A stretch of DNA of 63,877 nt from contig JANXSQ010000263.1 in NCBI GenBank assembly GCA_025356595.1, forward strand, positions 1 to 63,877, read 5' to 3'. Position 1 is the first letter of the stretch. Each line of letters opens with the position of its first letter. A program made the position numbers and the translations under genes. The notes under the pieces were generated by a model that was given only the letters and a program-made list of their open reading frames with translations, was not told where the DNA came from and ran no database searches. This stretch comes from Janthinobacterium sp. Lineage in GTDB: Bacteria; Pseudomonadota; Gammaproteobacteria; Burkholderiales; Burkholderiaceae_D. Shown here one piece after another: positions 25,660 to 35,227 of the stretch.

Positions 25660-26685
25660 ATGACTTTTCAAATCACCGTCCAACCCAGCGGCCACCAATT
25701 CAGCTGCGAAGCGGACGAAACCGTGCTGGCGGCGGCGCTGCGCGCCGGCGTCGGCCTGCCCTACGGCTGCAAGAACGGCGCCTGCGGCTCCTGCAAGGGC
25801 AAGGTCGTGGCCGGCGCCGTGCAGCACAAGGCGCACCAGCAGCGCGCCCTGACGGCCGAGGAGGAAGCGGCCGGCATGGCCCTGTTCTGCTGCGCCACCA
25901 GCGACGCCGACCTGGTCATCGAAGCGCGCGAAGTGGCCGGCAGCAGCGACTATCCGATCAAGAAAATGCCCTCGCGCGTGGCCGCCATCGAGAAAGTGGC
26001 GCCGGACGTCGTCGTGCTGACGCTGCAACTGCCGGCCAGCGAGCGCCTGCACTACCGCGCCGGCCAGTACATCGAATTCATGCTGCGCGACGGCAAGCGG
26101 CGCAGCTACAGCATGGCCAGCGCGCCGGCCGCCGACGGCCCCATCACGCTGCACATCCGCCACCTGCCCGGCGGTCTGTTCACCGACCAGGTCTTCGCCA
26201 CCATGAAGGAACGCGACATCCTGCGCTTCGAGGGTCCGCTGGGCACCTTCTTCCTGCGCGAGGAGTCCGCCAAGCCGGTCGTGCTGCTGGCCTCGGGCAC
26301 CGGCTTCGCGCCGCTGAAAGCCATTGTCGAGCAGATGATCGCGCTCAAATCGACCCGCCCGGTGACGCTGTACTGGGGCGGCCGCCGTCCGCAGGACCTG
26401 TACATGGACGCGCTGTGCCGACAATGGCAGGCCGAGTTGCCGCACTTCCGCTACGTGCCGGTGGTGTCGGACGCGCTGCCGGAAGACGCCTGGCAGGGCC
26501 GCGGCGGCTACGTCCACCGCGCCGTCGCCGAGGACCTGCCCGACCTGTCGGCCTACCAGGTGTACGCCTGCGGCGCGCCCGTCATGGTCGACGCCGCCAA
26601 ACGCGACTTCGTGCAACTGTGCAAGCTGCCGGAGGAGGAGTTCTACGCCGACGCCTTCACCACCGAGGCCGACCTGGCCGCGTAA
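25660..26685 (+). CDS. Ferredoxin-linked flavin reductase (CDP-6-deoxy-delta-3,4-glucoseen reductase-like)
   Basis: 341 residues. A plant-type 2Fe-2S ferredoxin domain (1-90) has the cysteines of YGCKNGACGSCKGK and a fourth in LFCCAT. An FAD-binding domain follows with RRSYSMAS, then an NAD(P)-binding domain with LLASGTGFAPLKAIVEQ and the C-terminal YACGAPVMVDAA. This is the FNR-like reductase layout used by ring-hydroxylating and deoxysugar enzymes and by flavin/UbiB-linked reductases. Without a partner oxygenase nearby the electron acceptor is unknown. The ATG at 25660 is used. Confidence 0.9.
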   Translation: MTFQITVQPSGHQFSCEADETVLAAALRAGVGLPYGCKNGACGSCKGKVVAGAVQHKAHQQRALTAEEEAAGMALFCCATSDADLVIEAREVAGSSDYPIKKMPSRVAAIEKVAPDVVVLTLQLPASERLHYRAGQYIEFMLRDGKRRSYSMASAPAADGPITLHIRHLPGGLFTDQVFATMKERDILRFEGPLGTFFLREESAKPVVLLASGTGFAPLKAIVEQMIALKSTRPVTLYWGGRRPQDLYMDALCRQWQAELPHFRYVPVVSDALPEDAWQGRGGYVHRAVAEDLPDLSAYQVYACGAPVMVDAAKRDFVQLCKLPEEEFYADAFTTEADLAA

Positions 26686-26751
26686 CAAACCCCGGCGCGG
26701 CGGCGGGCGGCGGCGCCAGCGCGCCGCCCGCTTGCCGTCTCCGCCTCCGCC

Positions 26752-27363
26752 TCAGTCCGGCCCGCGCTTGGTGCAGATGCGCGCGGCGTCGAACTGCTCC
26801 TGGTTCTTGCCCGTCACGCCACGGTAAAACAACTGGATCTGCTCCATGTCGCGCTCGATGTCGCCGCTGGTGTGGAACATCTGGCCGATGCCGCCCGTCT
26901 TGCGCTTGAAGTCCAGATAAGCCAGCGCCACCGGCACGCCGGCGCCGTGGGCGATATGGTAAAACCCCGTCTTCCAGTGGCTGACCCGGCCGCGCGTGCC
27001 TTCCGGCGCGACGATCACCACCAGCCGCGGCTGGCGCGCGAAAGCCTCGATGGTGGTCTGCACCATGTTCTTGGTGGCGCTGCGGTCGACCGCGATGCCG
27101 CCCAACCAGCGCGCCAGCGGCCCCAGCGGCCACCGGAACAGGCTGGCCTTGCCGACCCAGTAGACGCGCAGGCGCAGCGCGAAGCACAGCATCAGCGTGT
27201 AGGGGAAATCCCAGTTGCTGGTGTGCGGCGCGGCGATCAGCACGTACTTCGGATCGGCCGGACGGATGCCTTCGGTCTTCCAGCCGAGCAGGCGCAGCAT
27301 GGCCAGCGAAAACCAGCGCATCAGGGTGTTGATCAGGGGAGTGTCGAAAATGGTCTTGTGCAT
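26752..27363 (-). CDS. 1-acyl-glycerol-3-phosphate acyltransferase family protein
   Basis: 203 residues with the PlsC signature HTSNWD (HxxxxD catalytic motif) in VLIAAPHTSNWDFPYTLM and the substrate motif APEGTRGR further on. The N-terminus MHKTIFDTPLINTLMRWFSL and the region around residue 50 are hydrophobic, so the protein is likely peripheral or anchored at the inner membrane, where it would acylate lysophospholipid or a related lipid. The start at 27363 (ATG) is preferred to an upstream extension of poor composition. Confidence 0.85.
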   Translation of the reverse strand: MHKTIFDTPLINTLMRWFSLAMLRLLGWKTEGIRPADPKYVLIAAPHTSNWDFPYTLMLCFALRLRVYWVGKASLFRWPLGPLARWLGGIAVDRSATKNMVQTTIEAFARQPRLVVIVAPEGTRGRVSHWKTGFYHIAHGAGVPVALAYLDFKRKTGGIGQMFHTSGDIERDMEQIQLFYRGVTGKNQEQFDAARICTKRGPD

Positions 27364-27530
27364 GGCGGATACGCGGGCAAGGTCGGGCAAGAGATAGTGG
27401 GCGGACGCGGTGACGGAAACGGCGCGGCCGGGCGGCCGGCGGCGCAGCGCAACATCAGGCACAATAGCTGCAATCATTTCCGGCCGGACAGCATTTTAAT
27501 CTACCCGGCGGCGCCGCCAAGAAAGTCTTC

Positions 27531-28793
27531 ATGTCCCTGCCCTCTTCCCGCAACGGTTTCAGCGTTCTACGCCACCGCAATTTCGCCTTTTACCTGTCGG
27601 CCCGCGTGCTCGGCAGCCTCGCCGTGCAGATGCAGGGCGTGGCCATCGGCTGGCAGGTGTACCAGTTGACGGGCAGCCTGTTCGACCTGGGCCTGATCGG
27701 CCTGGCCCAGTTCGCCCCCTTCCTGGTCCTGATCCTGCTCGCCGGCCACGTCGCCGACCGCTACAACCGCCGCAACATCATCGCCCTGTGCCTGGCGGCG
27801 CAACTGCTGTGCGCCGCCGCCCTGCTGGCCTTCACCCTGGCCGGCCTGAGCGTGGTCTGGCCGGTGTTCACCGTGCTGGTCCTGTTCGGCAGCGCGCGCG
27901 CCTTCATGATGCCGGCCACCCAGGCCGTGTTGGTCAACATGGTGCCGACGGAAAGCTTCAGCAAGGCCGTCGCGCTCAGTTCCTCGAGCTCGCACCTGGC
28001 CATCATCCTCGGGCCGGTGCTGGGCGGCCTGCTCTACCTGGCCGGCGCGCAGGTGGTCTACCTGGCCGCCGCCGTCCTGCTGGCCGCCGCCGTGCTGCTG
28101 ATGCGCATGACGCAGGCCGTGCCGCAGGCGGCCAACACGGCGCCGGCCAGCTGGCACACGGTGCTGGAGGGCCTGCGCTTCGTCTTCTCCAGGCCGGTCA
28201 TGCTGGGCGCCATCTCGCTCGACCTGTTCGCCGTCCTGTTCGGCGGCGCCACGGCGCTGCTGCCGGCGCTGGCCCACGACGTGCTGCACGTCGGGCCGAC
28301 CGGACTGGGCCTGTTGCGCACGGCGCCCGCCGCCGGCGCCGCGCTGTGCTCGGTGGCGCTGGCCTTCCACCCCATCACGCGCCGCATCGGCCTGTGGATG
28401 TTCGGCGGCGTCGCCCTGTTCGGCCTGTCCACCCTGGCGCTGGGCGCCACCAGCAGCATGGCCGTCGCCCTCGGCGCGCTGGCGCTGATGGGCATGGGCG
28501 ACATGGTCAGCGTCTACATCCGCCACCTGCTGGTGCAATTCGAGACGCCGGACGCCATCCGCGGCCGCGTCAGCGCCGTCAACGCCGTCTTCATCGGCGC
28601 CTCCAACGAGCTGGGCGAGTTCGAGTCCGGCCTGACGGCGGGCTGGTTCGGCCTGAGCCGCGCCATCCTCTTCGGCGGCGCCGCCACCCTCGCCGTCACG
28701 GCCGGCTGGGCGCTGGGCTTCCCGGTGCTGTCGCGCATGGACCGCTTCCCCCACCACGCCAAGGAGGCGGCCGCCAAAGCCGCCGCCTCCTGA
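27531..28793 (+). CDS. MFS transporter (enterobactin-exporter-like)
   Basis: 420 residues, twelve membrane helices. The opening FSVLRHRNFAFYLSARVLGS and ADRYNRRNIIALCLAAQLLC (motif A) and the QAVLVNMVPTESFSKAVALS block are typical of the EntS/TetA-like subgroup of the major facilitator superfamily. It probably exports a small molecule across the inner membrane; the substrate is unknown. It is divergent from the acyltransferase gene and is followed 49 bases later by the DUF1345 gene, perhaps as an operon. Confidence 0.85.
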   Translation: MSLPSSRNGFSVLRHRNFAFYLSARVLGSLAVQMQGVAIGWQVYQLTGSLFDLGLIGLAQFAPFLVLILLAGHVADRYNRRNIIALCLAAQLLCAAALLAFTLAGLSVVWPVFTVLVLFGSARAFMMPATQAVLVNMVPTESFSKAVALSSSSSHLAIILGPVLGGLLYLAGAQVVYLAAAVLLAAAVLLMRMTQAVPQAANTAPASWHTVLEGLRFVFSRPVMLGAISLDLFAVLFGGATALLPALAHDVLHVGPTGLGLLRTAPAAGAALCSVALAFHPITRRIGLWMFGGVALFGLSTLALGATSSMAVALGALALMGMGDMVSVYIRHLLVQFETPDAIRGRVSAVNAVFIGASNELGEFESGLTAGWFGLSRAILFGGAATLAVTAGWALGFPVLSRMDRFPHHAKEAAAKAAAS

Positions 28794-28842
28794 GCCGGCG
28801 ACAGCGTAAGATGCGTTTCCCAGTCACCGACCAGCCCCGCCC

Positions 28843-29508
28843 ATGAGCATGCCGCTTCCCTTCCACCGCTTCGTGCGCAGCCGTCCGCACCTCACCCTGG
28901 CGATCGGCGTCGGCGTCGCCGCCGGCCTGCTGCTGCCGCAGTCCTGGCACGCCATGACGCGCCTGCTGACGGCCTGGAACGTGGCCGTCTGGTATTACCT
29001 GGTGACGATGGCCTGGGTGATGATGCGGGCCGACCACACCAAGGTCAAAGCCATGTCGGCGCGCCAGGACGAAAACGCGGCGCTGGTGCTGGCGACGCTG
29101 TCGGTGGCCGCCGTGATGAGCCTGGCCGCCATCATCTCGCAACTGTCGGCCCTGAAGGACATGCCCGCCGACGAGCGCCTGCTGCACTACGGCTTCACCG
29201 TGCTGACACTGCTCGGCTCCTGGTTCCTGGTCGGCACCCTGTTCTGCTTCCACTATTCGCACCTCTACTACAGCGCCGATCCGAAGCGGCGCCCGCTGCG
29301 TTTTCCCGAGGACGAACGCAATCCCGACTACTGGGACTTCCTGTATTTTTCCTTCACCATCGCCGTCGCCGTGCAAACCTCGGACGTCACCGTGCAGACG
29401 CCGGCGATGCGCAAGATCGTCCTCGGCCAGTCGGTGCTGAGCTTCTTCTTTAACCTGGTCGTGCTGGGCCTGTCGATCAACATCGCCGCCGGCTTGATCA
29501 ACGGCTGA
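28843..29508 (+). CDS. DUF1345 membrane protein
   Basis: 221 residues with about five membrane helices. The family signature is YWDFLYFSFTIAVAVQTSDV, preceded by HYSHLYYSAD. DUF1345 proteins resemble half of a potassium-channel-like membrane protein and have no proven function. ATG at 28843. It directly follows the MFS gene on the same strand. Confidence 0.85.
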   Translation: MSMPLPFHRFVRSRPHLTLAIGVGVAAGLLLPQSWHAMTRLLTAWNVAVWYYLVTMAWVMMRADHTKVKAMSARQDENAALVLATLSVAAVMSLAAIISQLSALKDMPADERLLHYGFTVLTLLGSWFLVGTLFCFHYSHLYYSADPKRRPLRFPEDERNPDYWDFLYFSFTIAVAVQTSDVTVQTPAMRKIVLGQSVLSFFFNLVVLGLSINIAAGLING

Positions 29509-29702
29509 AGCGGGCCGCGCGAAGGGTACTGGCAAGAACGCCGAAAAGGTGTAAGATAAATTCGTGTGCAAAACGTAGTGGCCAAACCGGATTTGGCGCG
29601 GGGTCTCCGCGCCGGGTGCATGCGGGACGGCGCGGATTGATGCTTCAACGCGCCGGACGCCGGCTTGGCTGGGTTTACTTTTTGAATAACCGGAGTGAGC
29701 AT

Positions 29703-30080
29703 ATGCAAATCAATATCAATACCGACAGCACCATTGAACGCAACGCTGGATTGACCGAGCACGTGCAGTCCGTAGTGGATTCCGCAGTCAGCCGTTTTCG
29801 TGAAAACATCACCCGCGTCGAAGTCCACCTGAGCGACAACAACAGCCAGAAATCGGCCGACGGCGACAACCGCTGCCTGATGGAAGCGCGCATCACCGGC
29901 TACCAGGCCATCGCCGTCAGCGACCACAACGCGACGCTGCACCAGGCCATCGCCGGCGCCGCCGAAAAACTCAAGCGCGCCATCGACAGCGCCCTGGGCC
30001 GCCTGCAGGACAGCAAGCGCCACGCCAGCGGCAAAGTGGCCGCGGTAGCCGAAGCGGACGCCGACGAAGTCAGCGAATAA
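29703..30080 (+). CDS. Ribosome hibernation-promoting-factor-like protein
   Basis: 125 residues of the HPF/YfiA fold: MQININTDSTIERNAGLTEH, then a basic-acidic strand-helix core RVEVHLSDNN and CLMEARITGYQAIAVSDHN, and an acidic tail. Short-form HPF proteins bind the 30S decoding centre and inactivate ribosomes in stationary phase or stress; this one is of short-form length. GGAGTGA precedes the ATG. It is a single gene followed by a terminator hairpin. Confidence 0.85.
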   Translation: MQININTDSTIERNAGLTEHVQSVVDSAVSRFRENITRVEVHLSDNNSQKSADGDNRCLMEARITGYQAIAVSDHNATLHQAIAGAAEKLKRAIDSALGRLQDSKRHASGKVAAVAEADADEVSE

Positions 30081-30105
30081 GCCCTCCCCCCACGTCATAG
30101 CGAAG

Positions 30106-30129
30106 CTGGCGGCCGTCCAAGGCCGCCAG
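30106..30129 (+). terminator. Terminator hairpin after the HPF-like gene
   Basis: CTGGCGGCC and GGCCGCCAG make a perfect 9-bp stem around a 6-base loop, followed by TTGCATTTTC. It is shared by two convergent genes and could act in both directions. Confidence 0.65.
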
Positions 30130-30137
30130 TTGCATTT

Positions 30138-30923
30138 TCAGCCCCAGCTTTGCGCCAACTGGCGCAGATAGCGCAAGCCCTCCAGGGCGCGGCTGCCATA
30201 CCACGACAACATCTCCCCATCGACCAGTTGTACCGGCTTGCCGATCTGCCGCTCCAGCGCGTCGACGTGCTGCTCGGTGAAGCGATACGGCTCGCTCGAC
30301 AGGAGCACGCCGTCCACGCCGGCCAGCAACTCCGGCCCCCAATCGAAGCGGGGATACCGCTCCGGCCCCAGATCGGGCATGCGCCAGCCTATCTGCGCCA
30401 GCATGTTCGCGATGTAGGTGTCGCGCGACACGCTCATCCACGGATCCTGCCAGATACAGTACAACATCGTCCGCGGCGGCCCCTTCGGCATGGCCTGCAA
30501 CAGCGCCCACTCGGCCTCGAAGGCGGCGCACCAGGCCTCGGCGCGCGCCTCGGCGCCGAACATGCCCCCCATCAGGCGCGCCAGATCCAGATTGTCGCGC
30601 GGCCCGAGCGGATGCGTGACGACGATATGCGGGATGAACTCGGCCAGCGCCTCCACCGTCGGCTTTTCGTTCTCGTCGATGTTGACCAGCAAATGGCTGG
30701 GCGCCAGCGCGCGGATTTTGGCCAGGTTCACATCCTTGGTGCCGCCCACCTTGGGAATGGCCGCCACCAAGCCGGCCGGATGGATGCAAAAGCCGGTCCG
30801 CCCGACGAGTTGCGGCGCCAGGCCCAGTTCGCACAACAACTCCGTGATCGACGGCACCAGCGAGACGATGCGCGCGGCGCCGTCGGCCACATGGCGCGTT
30901 CCCTGCGCGTCCAGCAATTCCAT
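30138..30923 (-). CDS. BtuF-like cobalamin/helical-backbone binding protein without signal peptide
   Basis: 261 residues: RIVSLVPSITELLCELGLAP opens a periplasmic-binding-protein fold, with LVGRTGFCIHPAG, PKVGGTKDVNLAKIRAL and, near the end, VDGVLLSSEPYRFTE, all typical of BtuF-family cobalamin-binding proteins. The start at 30923 has GGAGG five bases upstream and gives no signal peptide, which is odd for a substrate-binding protein; a cytoplasmic role is known for some homologues and fits this form. No BtuCD transporter lies beside it. Confidence 0.8.
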   Translation of the reverse strand: MELLDAQGTRHVADGAARIVSLVPSITELLCELGLAPQLVGRTGFCIHPAGLVAAIPKVGGTKDVNLAKIRALAPSHLLVNIDENEKPTVEALAEFIPHIVVTHPLGPRDNLDLARLMGGMFGAEARAEAWCAAFEAEWALLQAMPKGPPRTMLYCIWQDPWMSVSRDTYIANMLAQIGWRMPDLGPERYPRFDWGPELLAGVDGVLLSSEPYRFTEQHVDALERQIGKPVQLVDGEMLSWYGSRALEGLRYLRQLAQSWG

Positions 30924-31059
30924 ACCCGCCTCCCTCAAGATTGTGCCGCCATTGAAACACGCCGGCCCGCGCAGTGCCAGCGCTTTCCCCGGGCCGGGGC
31001 CGTTCGGGAACTTGCCCTGCGGCGGGATATGTTTCGGCGCGGCATGGTTTGCGCTATGA

Positions 31060-32076
31060 TTGCTGCACCGGCCTTACGCATCGCGAGGCGCGCTTTTTGA
31101 AAGTCCTATTTTGGAATCTATCTGCCTTTTTGGCGCATCCCGCTACAAGATCGGCGATCTGCAGTTGTTCCGCGATGCGCAGGAGGGCGCCGTGGCCGCC
31201 CTGCTGGCCGCCTGCCCGGTCGTCCGACTGGCGGCCGGGGAGGCGATCGCCGATACGCGCCGGGCCCGCCTGTACATCGTCCTCGGCGGCGCGCTGGAGG
31301 TGGCCGCCGACACCACCACCGGCATGGCCGACGGCACCGTCAGCCGGATCTTGCCGGGCGAGAGCGTGGGCGAACAATCGGTGCTCGACGAGGAAAGCAA
31401 TCTGGCGGCCATCACGGCGCTGGCCGAAAGCGAGTTGCTGGTCATCGAGGCCGATCTGGTCTGGCAATTGATCGAGGCCTCGAACGCGCTGGCGCGCAAT
31501 CTCCTGCGCCTGCTCTCCTTCCGCATCCGCGCCGCCAACGCCCAGTTGCGCCGGCGCCAGAAGGTGGGCGAATTCTATCGCCAGTTGTCGATGGTCGACG
31601 GCTTGACGGGCTTGTACAACCGCGCCTGGCTGAACGATTTCCTGCCGGCCATGATCGCCACGGCGCGGGGCGCGAACACGCCGCTGTCGCTGATCATGAT
31701 CGATCTCGACCATTTCAAGCTGTTCAACGACAGCCACGGCCATGTGGCCGGCGACCAGGCGCTGCGCACGGCGGCGCAGGTCTTGAGCGCGGCGCTGCGG
31801 CCCAGCGATTGCGCGGTGCGCTACGGCGGCGAGGAAATGATGGTGATACTGCCCGACACCAACGAGCGCGTGGCGCTGCTGGTGGCCGGGCGCCTGTGCG
31901 AGCGCATGCAGGCGGCCGTGGTGTTCGCCGACATGCGCAGCGCGCTGCCGCATGTGACGGCCTCCTTCGGCGTCGCCAGCCTGGCGCCAGGACAGGACGA
32001 GCACGCCCTGATCGCCGCCGCCGACGCCGCCCTGTACCGCGCCAAGGACGGCGGGCGCAACCGCGTCGCCCTGTAG
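31060..32076 (+). CDS. Diguanylate cyclase with N-terminal cyclic-nucleotide-binding-like domain
   Basis: Up to 338 residues. The N-terminal 130 residues have a cNMP-binding/cupin-like roll (LYIVLGGALEVAADTTTGMA, then SRILPGESVGEQSVLDEESN). A helical linker leads to a GGDEF domain with DGLTGLYNRAWL, DLDHFKLFNDSHGH and the active-site RYGGEEM. RPSD, five residues before it, is a canonical product-inhibition I-site. GGEEM in place of GGEEF is a mild deviation; activity is likely. It is therefore a candidate source of c-di-GMP in this window. The start is uncertain: TTG at 31060 or TTG at 31111. Confidence 0.85.
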   Translation: MLHRPYASRGALFESPILESICLFGASRYKIGDLQLFRDAQEGAVAALLAACPVVRLAAGEAIADTRRARLYIVLGGALEVAADTTTGMADGTVSRILPGESVGEQSVLDEESNLAAITALAESELLVIEADLVWQLIEASNALARNLLRLLSFRIRAANAQLRRRQKVGEFYRQLSMVDGLTGLYNRAWLNDFLPAMIATARGANTPLSLIMIDLDHFKLFNDSHGHVAGDQALRTAAQVLSAALRPSDCAVRYGGEEMMVILPDTNERVALLVAGRLCERMQAAVVFADMRSALPHVTASFGVASLAPGQDEHALIAAADAALYRAKDGGRNRVAL

Positions 32077-32078
32077 GT

Positions 32079-32732
32079 TCAGGCCGGCTTCAGCGCGACG
32101 CTGGCCGTGGCGCCGGCCGCAGTACTGGCCGTGGCGCTGGCCGTGGCGGCGCCGTCCGTCTTCGGCGTGTGCGCCGCCTCAAAGTCGGCATAACCCTTCT
32201 GCACCAGCGCGTAGGTCTTGTCGATATTGCCGGCGATGTCGCCGCTCAGCACGTTCAAGCCCTTCAGGATGTCGCGCGACTCGCTGAAGCCGGTCTCGAC
32301 GCCGCCGCGTATCGTCGCCATGAATTGTTTCAGCACGGCGCCCTCGTCCTCGCCCGGATGCTGCTTCTTGAAGGCGTCGAAAAAACCCGTCGACAGCGAC
32401 ACGATGCGCCCGGCCGTGCCGTCCGGCGTGCCGTCCGGCGTGTTGTCCTGGCTGGCGGCGTTCTCGATCGCGTTGTCGCCGAACTGGCCCTGCAGCGTTT
32501 CGTTGAGGCTGGTGATGGCCGATTTGAACAGCAGCGCCAGCGGCTCGTTCTGCGCGCCGATGGAGACGTTGACGGACGCCTGCAGGATGGCCGCGTTGAG
32601 TTGCAGACGGGCCTTTTCGGCCGGCGCGATGTCCGCCGCGGCGTCCTTCGCCTTCACCTTGTCGGCGCCGCCGTCGTTGGCGCCGGCCGCCGCGGCGACG
32701 CCGCCGGCGGCGCTGGATACGGGAATTGACAC
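32079..32732 (-). CDS. DUF5610 domain protein
   Basis: 217 residues. The domain runs from LNAAILQASVNVSIGAQNEP to ETGFSESRDILKGLNVLSGD and IDKTYALVQKGYADFE, the DUF5610 signature. The start is a GTG at 32732, fixed by a perfect AAGGAGG at 6-7 bases, which beats the upstream ATG. The Ala/Thr-rich tail is low complexity. There is no signal peptide. The function of the family is unknown; the gene is convergent with the diguanylate cyclase gene. Confidence 0.8.
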   Translation of the reverse strand: MSIPVSSAAGGVAAAAGANDGGADKVKAKDAAADIAPAEKARLQLNAAILQASVNVSIGAQNEPLALLFKSAITSLNETLQGQFGDNAIENAASQDNTPDGTPDGTAGRIVSLSTGFFDAFKKQHPGEDEGAVLKQFMATIRGGVETGFSESRDILKGLNVLSGDIAGNIDKTYALVQKGYADFEAAHTPKTDGAATASATASTAAGATASVALKPA

Positions 32733-32857
32733 GATAAGCCTCCTTGAACCTGTATTCTGTGTAAACATACGCACGGGCGCTTTCGCGCCGCACTCCTTTA
32801 GTTATAACGGCGACAATCCACGAAACTGTAGCCGCGATTTTTTTTTAGCGATCCACG

Positions 32858-34306
32858 ATGACGACCCAGACCTTCCTTTGGCACGACTATGAAACCTTCG
32901 GCGTGCAGCCGCGCCGCGACCGCCCGGCCCAGTTCGCGGCGATCCGCACCGACGCCGACCTGAACGAAATCGGCGAGCCCATCATGCTGTATTGCCAGCC
33001 GGCGCCCGATTTCCTGCCCGACCCGCAATCCTGCCTGATCACCGGCATCACGCCGCAGCAATGCCTGGAACGGGGCGTGCCGGAGCACCAGTTCGCCGCC
33101 ACCATCGAGCACGCCTTCGCCAAGGCCGGCACGATAGGCGTCGGCTACAACACCATCCGCTTCGACGACGAGGTGACGCGCTTCCTGTTCTGGCGCAACC
33201 TGTTCGACCCGTATGCGCGCGAATGGCAGCACCAGTGCGGCCGCTGGGACATCCTCGACGTGGTGCGCATGACCTACGCGCTGCGTCCGGACGGCATCGT
33301 CTGGCCGACGCGCGAAGACGGCCGCCCCAGCTTCCGCCTCGAACACCTGTGCGCCGCCAACGGCCTGGCGCACGAGTCCGCGCATGACGCGCTGTCGGAC
33401 GTGCGCGCGACGATCGCGCTGGCGCGCCTGATCAAGCAGAAGCAGCCGAAACTGTTCGACTTCTGCTTCGCCCTGCACAAGAAGGACCGCGTCGCCGACG
33501 AGATGGGCATGCATCTGGCGCCGGCCCAGCGCCAGCCCTTCCTGCACGTCTCGGGCATGTTCCCGACCGAGCGCGGCTGCCTGGCCCTGGTGTGGCCGCT
33601 GGCCAGCCATCCGAGCAACAAGAACGAGATCATCGTCTGGGACTGCAGCGTCGACCCGTCCGAGTTGTTCACGCTGGACGCCGAGACCATACGCACGCGC
33701 ATCTTCACGCGCAGCGACGCCCTGCCGGAGGGCGTGACGCGCCTGCCAATCAAGAGCATCCACATGAACAAGTCGCCCATGCTGGTGGGGAATCTGAAAA
33801 CGCTCTCGCCGGCCATGGCCGAGCGCTGGGGCATGGACCTGGACGCGGGACGCGCCAACGCGGCCAAGGCCGCCGCCGGGCCGGACATGACGGCGATCTG
33901 GGCCGAGGTCTTCAAACGACCGGGCGGCGCCGAATCGCCCGACGTGGACGAGGATCTGTACGGCGGCTTCATCGGCAACGAGGACAAACGCCTGCTCGAA
34001 ACGCTGCGCAAGGAAACGCCGCAGCGCCTGGCGGCGGCGCGGCCATCCTTCTCCGACCCGCGCCTGCAGGAATTGCTGTTCCGCTACCGCGCGCGCAACT
34101 TCCCCGCCACCTTGAACGAGGCCGAAGCGCAGCGCTGGGAACGGCACCGCGCCGCCCGCCTGTTCGACGGCGCCGCCGGCGCGCGCACGGTGGACATGCT
34201 GTTCAGCGAGATCGATCAGTTATCGGAGTCCGCCGACGAACGCGGCGAGGAGATTCTCGGCGCGCTGTACGACTACGCCGAAGGCATCGCGCCGCAGCGG
34301 CAGTAA
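32858..34306 (+). CDS. sbcB: Exodeoxyribonuclease I
   Basis: 482 residues of the DEDDh exonuclease family specific to ExoI. The first acidic motif is TFLWHDYETFGVQPRRDRPA; GVGYNTIRFDDEVTRFLFWR follows; HDALSDVRATIALARL supplies the catalytic His and last Asp. The rest has the SH3-like and helical C-terminal domains (for example AARPSFSDPRLQELLFRYRA). It degrades single-stranded DNA 3'-5' and acts in repair and recombination. ATG at 32858. Confidence 0.95.
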   Translation: MTTQTFLWHDYETFGVQPRRDRPAQFAAIRTDADLNEIGEPIMLYCQPAPDFLPDPQSCLITGITPQQCLERGVPEHQFAATIEHAFAKAGTIGVGYNTIRFDDEVTRFLFWRNLFDPYAREWQHQCGRWDILDVVRMTYALRPDGIVWPTREDGRPSFRLEHLCAANGLAHESAHDALSDVRATIALARLIKQKQPKLFDFCFALHKKDRVADEMGMHLAPAQRQPFLHVSGMFPTERGCLALVWPLASHPSNKNEIIVWDCSVDPSELFTLDAETIRTRIFTRSDALPEGVTRLPIKSIHMNKSPMLVGNLKTLSPAMAERWGMDLDAGRANAAKAAAGPDMTAIWAEVFKRPGGAESPDVDEDLYGGFIGNEDKRLLETLRKETPQRLAAARPSFSDPRLQELLFRYRARNFPATLNEAEAQRWERHRAARLFDGAAGARTVDMLFSEIDQLSESADERGEEILGALYDYAEGIAPQRQ

Positions 34307-34321
34307 GCGCGGCGGCGGGAA

Positions 34322-34341
34322 GCGCGGCCCTTCGGCCGCGC
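34322..34341. other. GC hairpin between the convergent sbcB and pyrF genes
   Basis: GCGCGGCC and GGCCGCGC form an 8-bp stem with a CTTC tetraloop, 16 bases after the sbcB stop. No U-tract on either strand, so termination is only possible. Confidence 0.45.
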
Positions 34342-34405
34342 CGGACGAGCGGGCCGGGCCCGGCTTGCTCGCCCTTGTCGCGGGCGCCCGCAGGCACCCG
34401 CAGGC

Positions 34406-35227
34406 TCAGCCGCGATGGGCGTTGATGGCGTCGCGCGTCTCCAGCGCCACGCGGCGCGCGGCGGCGGCGAAGTCCTCGCCGTCCTGCGCCTTGGCGTAGA
34501 TGATGGCGCGCGAGGAATTGATCATCATCCCCATGCCGTCGGCGGTCTTGCCGGCGGCCACGGTGGCGGCCACGTCGCCGCCCTGCGCGCCCACGCCCGG
34601 CACCAGCAGCGGCATGTCGCCGACGATGGCGCGCACCTGCGCCAGCTCCTCCGGGAAGGTGGCGCCGACCACCAGCGCGCACTGGCCGTTCTTGTTCCAC
34701 TTCTCCGCCACCAGGCGCGCCACGTGCTGGTACAGCGGCTTGCCGTCGACGTTCAGGAACTGCAGGTCCGAGCCGCCCGGATTCGAGGTGCGGCACAGGA
34801 TGATGACGCCGCGGTCTTCCCATTCCATGTAGGGCTCGACCGAATCGGAACCCATGTAGGGATTGACGGTGACGGCGTCGGCGCCGTAGCGCTCGAACGC
34901 TTCGCGCGCGTACTGGGTCGCCGTGGCGCCGATGTCGCCGCGCTTGGCGTCGAGGATCAGCGGGATGTGCGGATAGGTCTCGCGCACATAGCGGCAGATG
35001 TCCTCCAGCTGGCCCTCCGCGCCCAGCGCCGCGAAATAGGCGATCTGCGGCTTGAAGGAACACGCCAGGTCGGCGGTGGCGTCGATGATTTTCCTGCAAA
35101 AGGTGAAAATGCCATCCGGCTCGCCCTGCAGCTGCCGCGGCAGCTTGGCGATGTCCGGGTCCAGGCCGACGCACAGCAGGGAGTCGTTGGCCGTCCACGC
35201 GGCGGATAATTTATTGATGAAATTCAC
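34406..35227 (-). CDS. pyrF: Orotidine 5'-phosphate decarboxylase (type 2)
   Basis: 273 residues. The opening [20 protein letters not shown] and the catalytic [20 protein letters not shown] (Lys/Asp of the D-x-K-x-x-D array), then [14 protein letters not shown] and [14 protein letters not shown], place it in the longer type-2 PyrF group. It makes UMP from OMP in pyrimidine synthesis. ATG at 35227. Stand-alone gene. Confidence 0.96.
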   Translation of the reverse strand: MNFINKLSAAWTANDSLLCVGLDPDIAKLPRQLQGEPDGIFTFCRKIIDATADLACSFKPQIAYFAALGAEGQLEDICRYVRETYPHIPLILDAKRGDIGATATQYAREAFERYGADAVTVNPYMGSDSVEPYMEWEDRGVIILCRTSNPGGSDLQFLNVDGKPLYQHVARLVAEKWNKNGQCALVVGATFPEELAQVRAIVGDMPLLVPGVGAQGGDVAATVAAGKTADGMGMMINSSRAIIYAKAQDGEDFAAAARRVALETRDAINAHRG

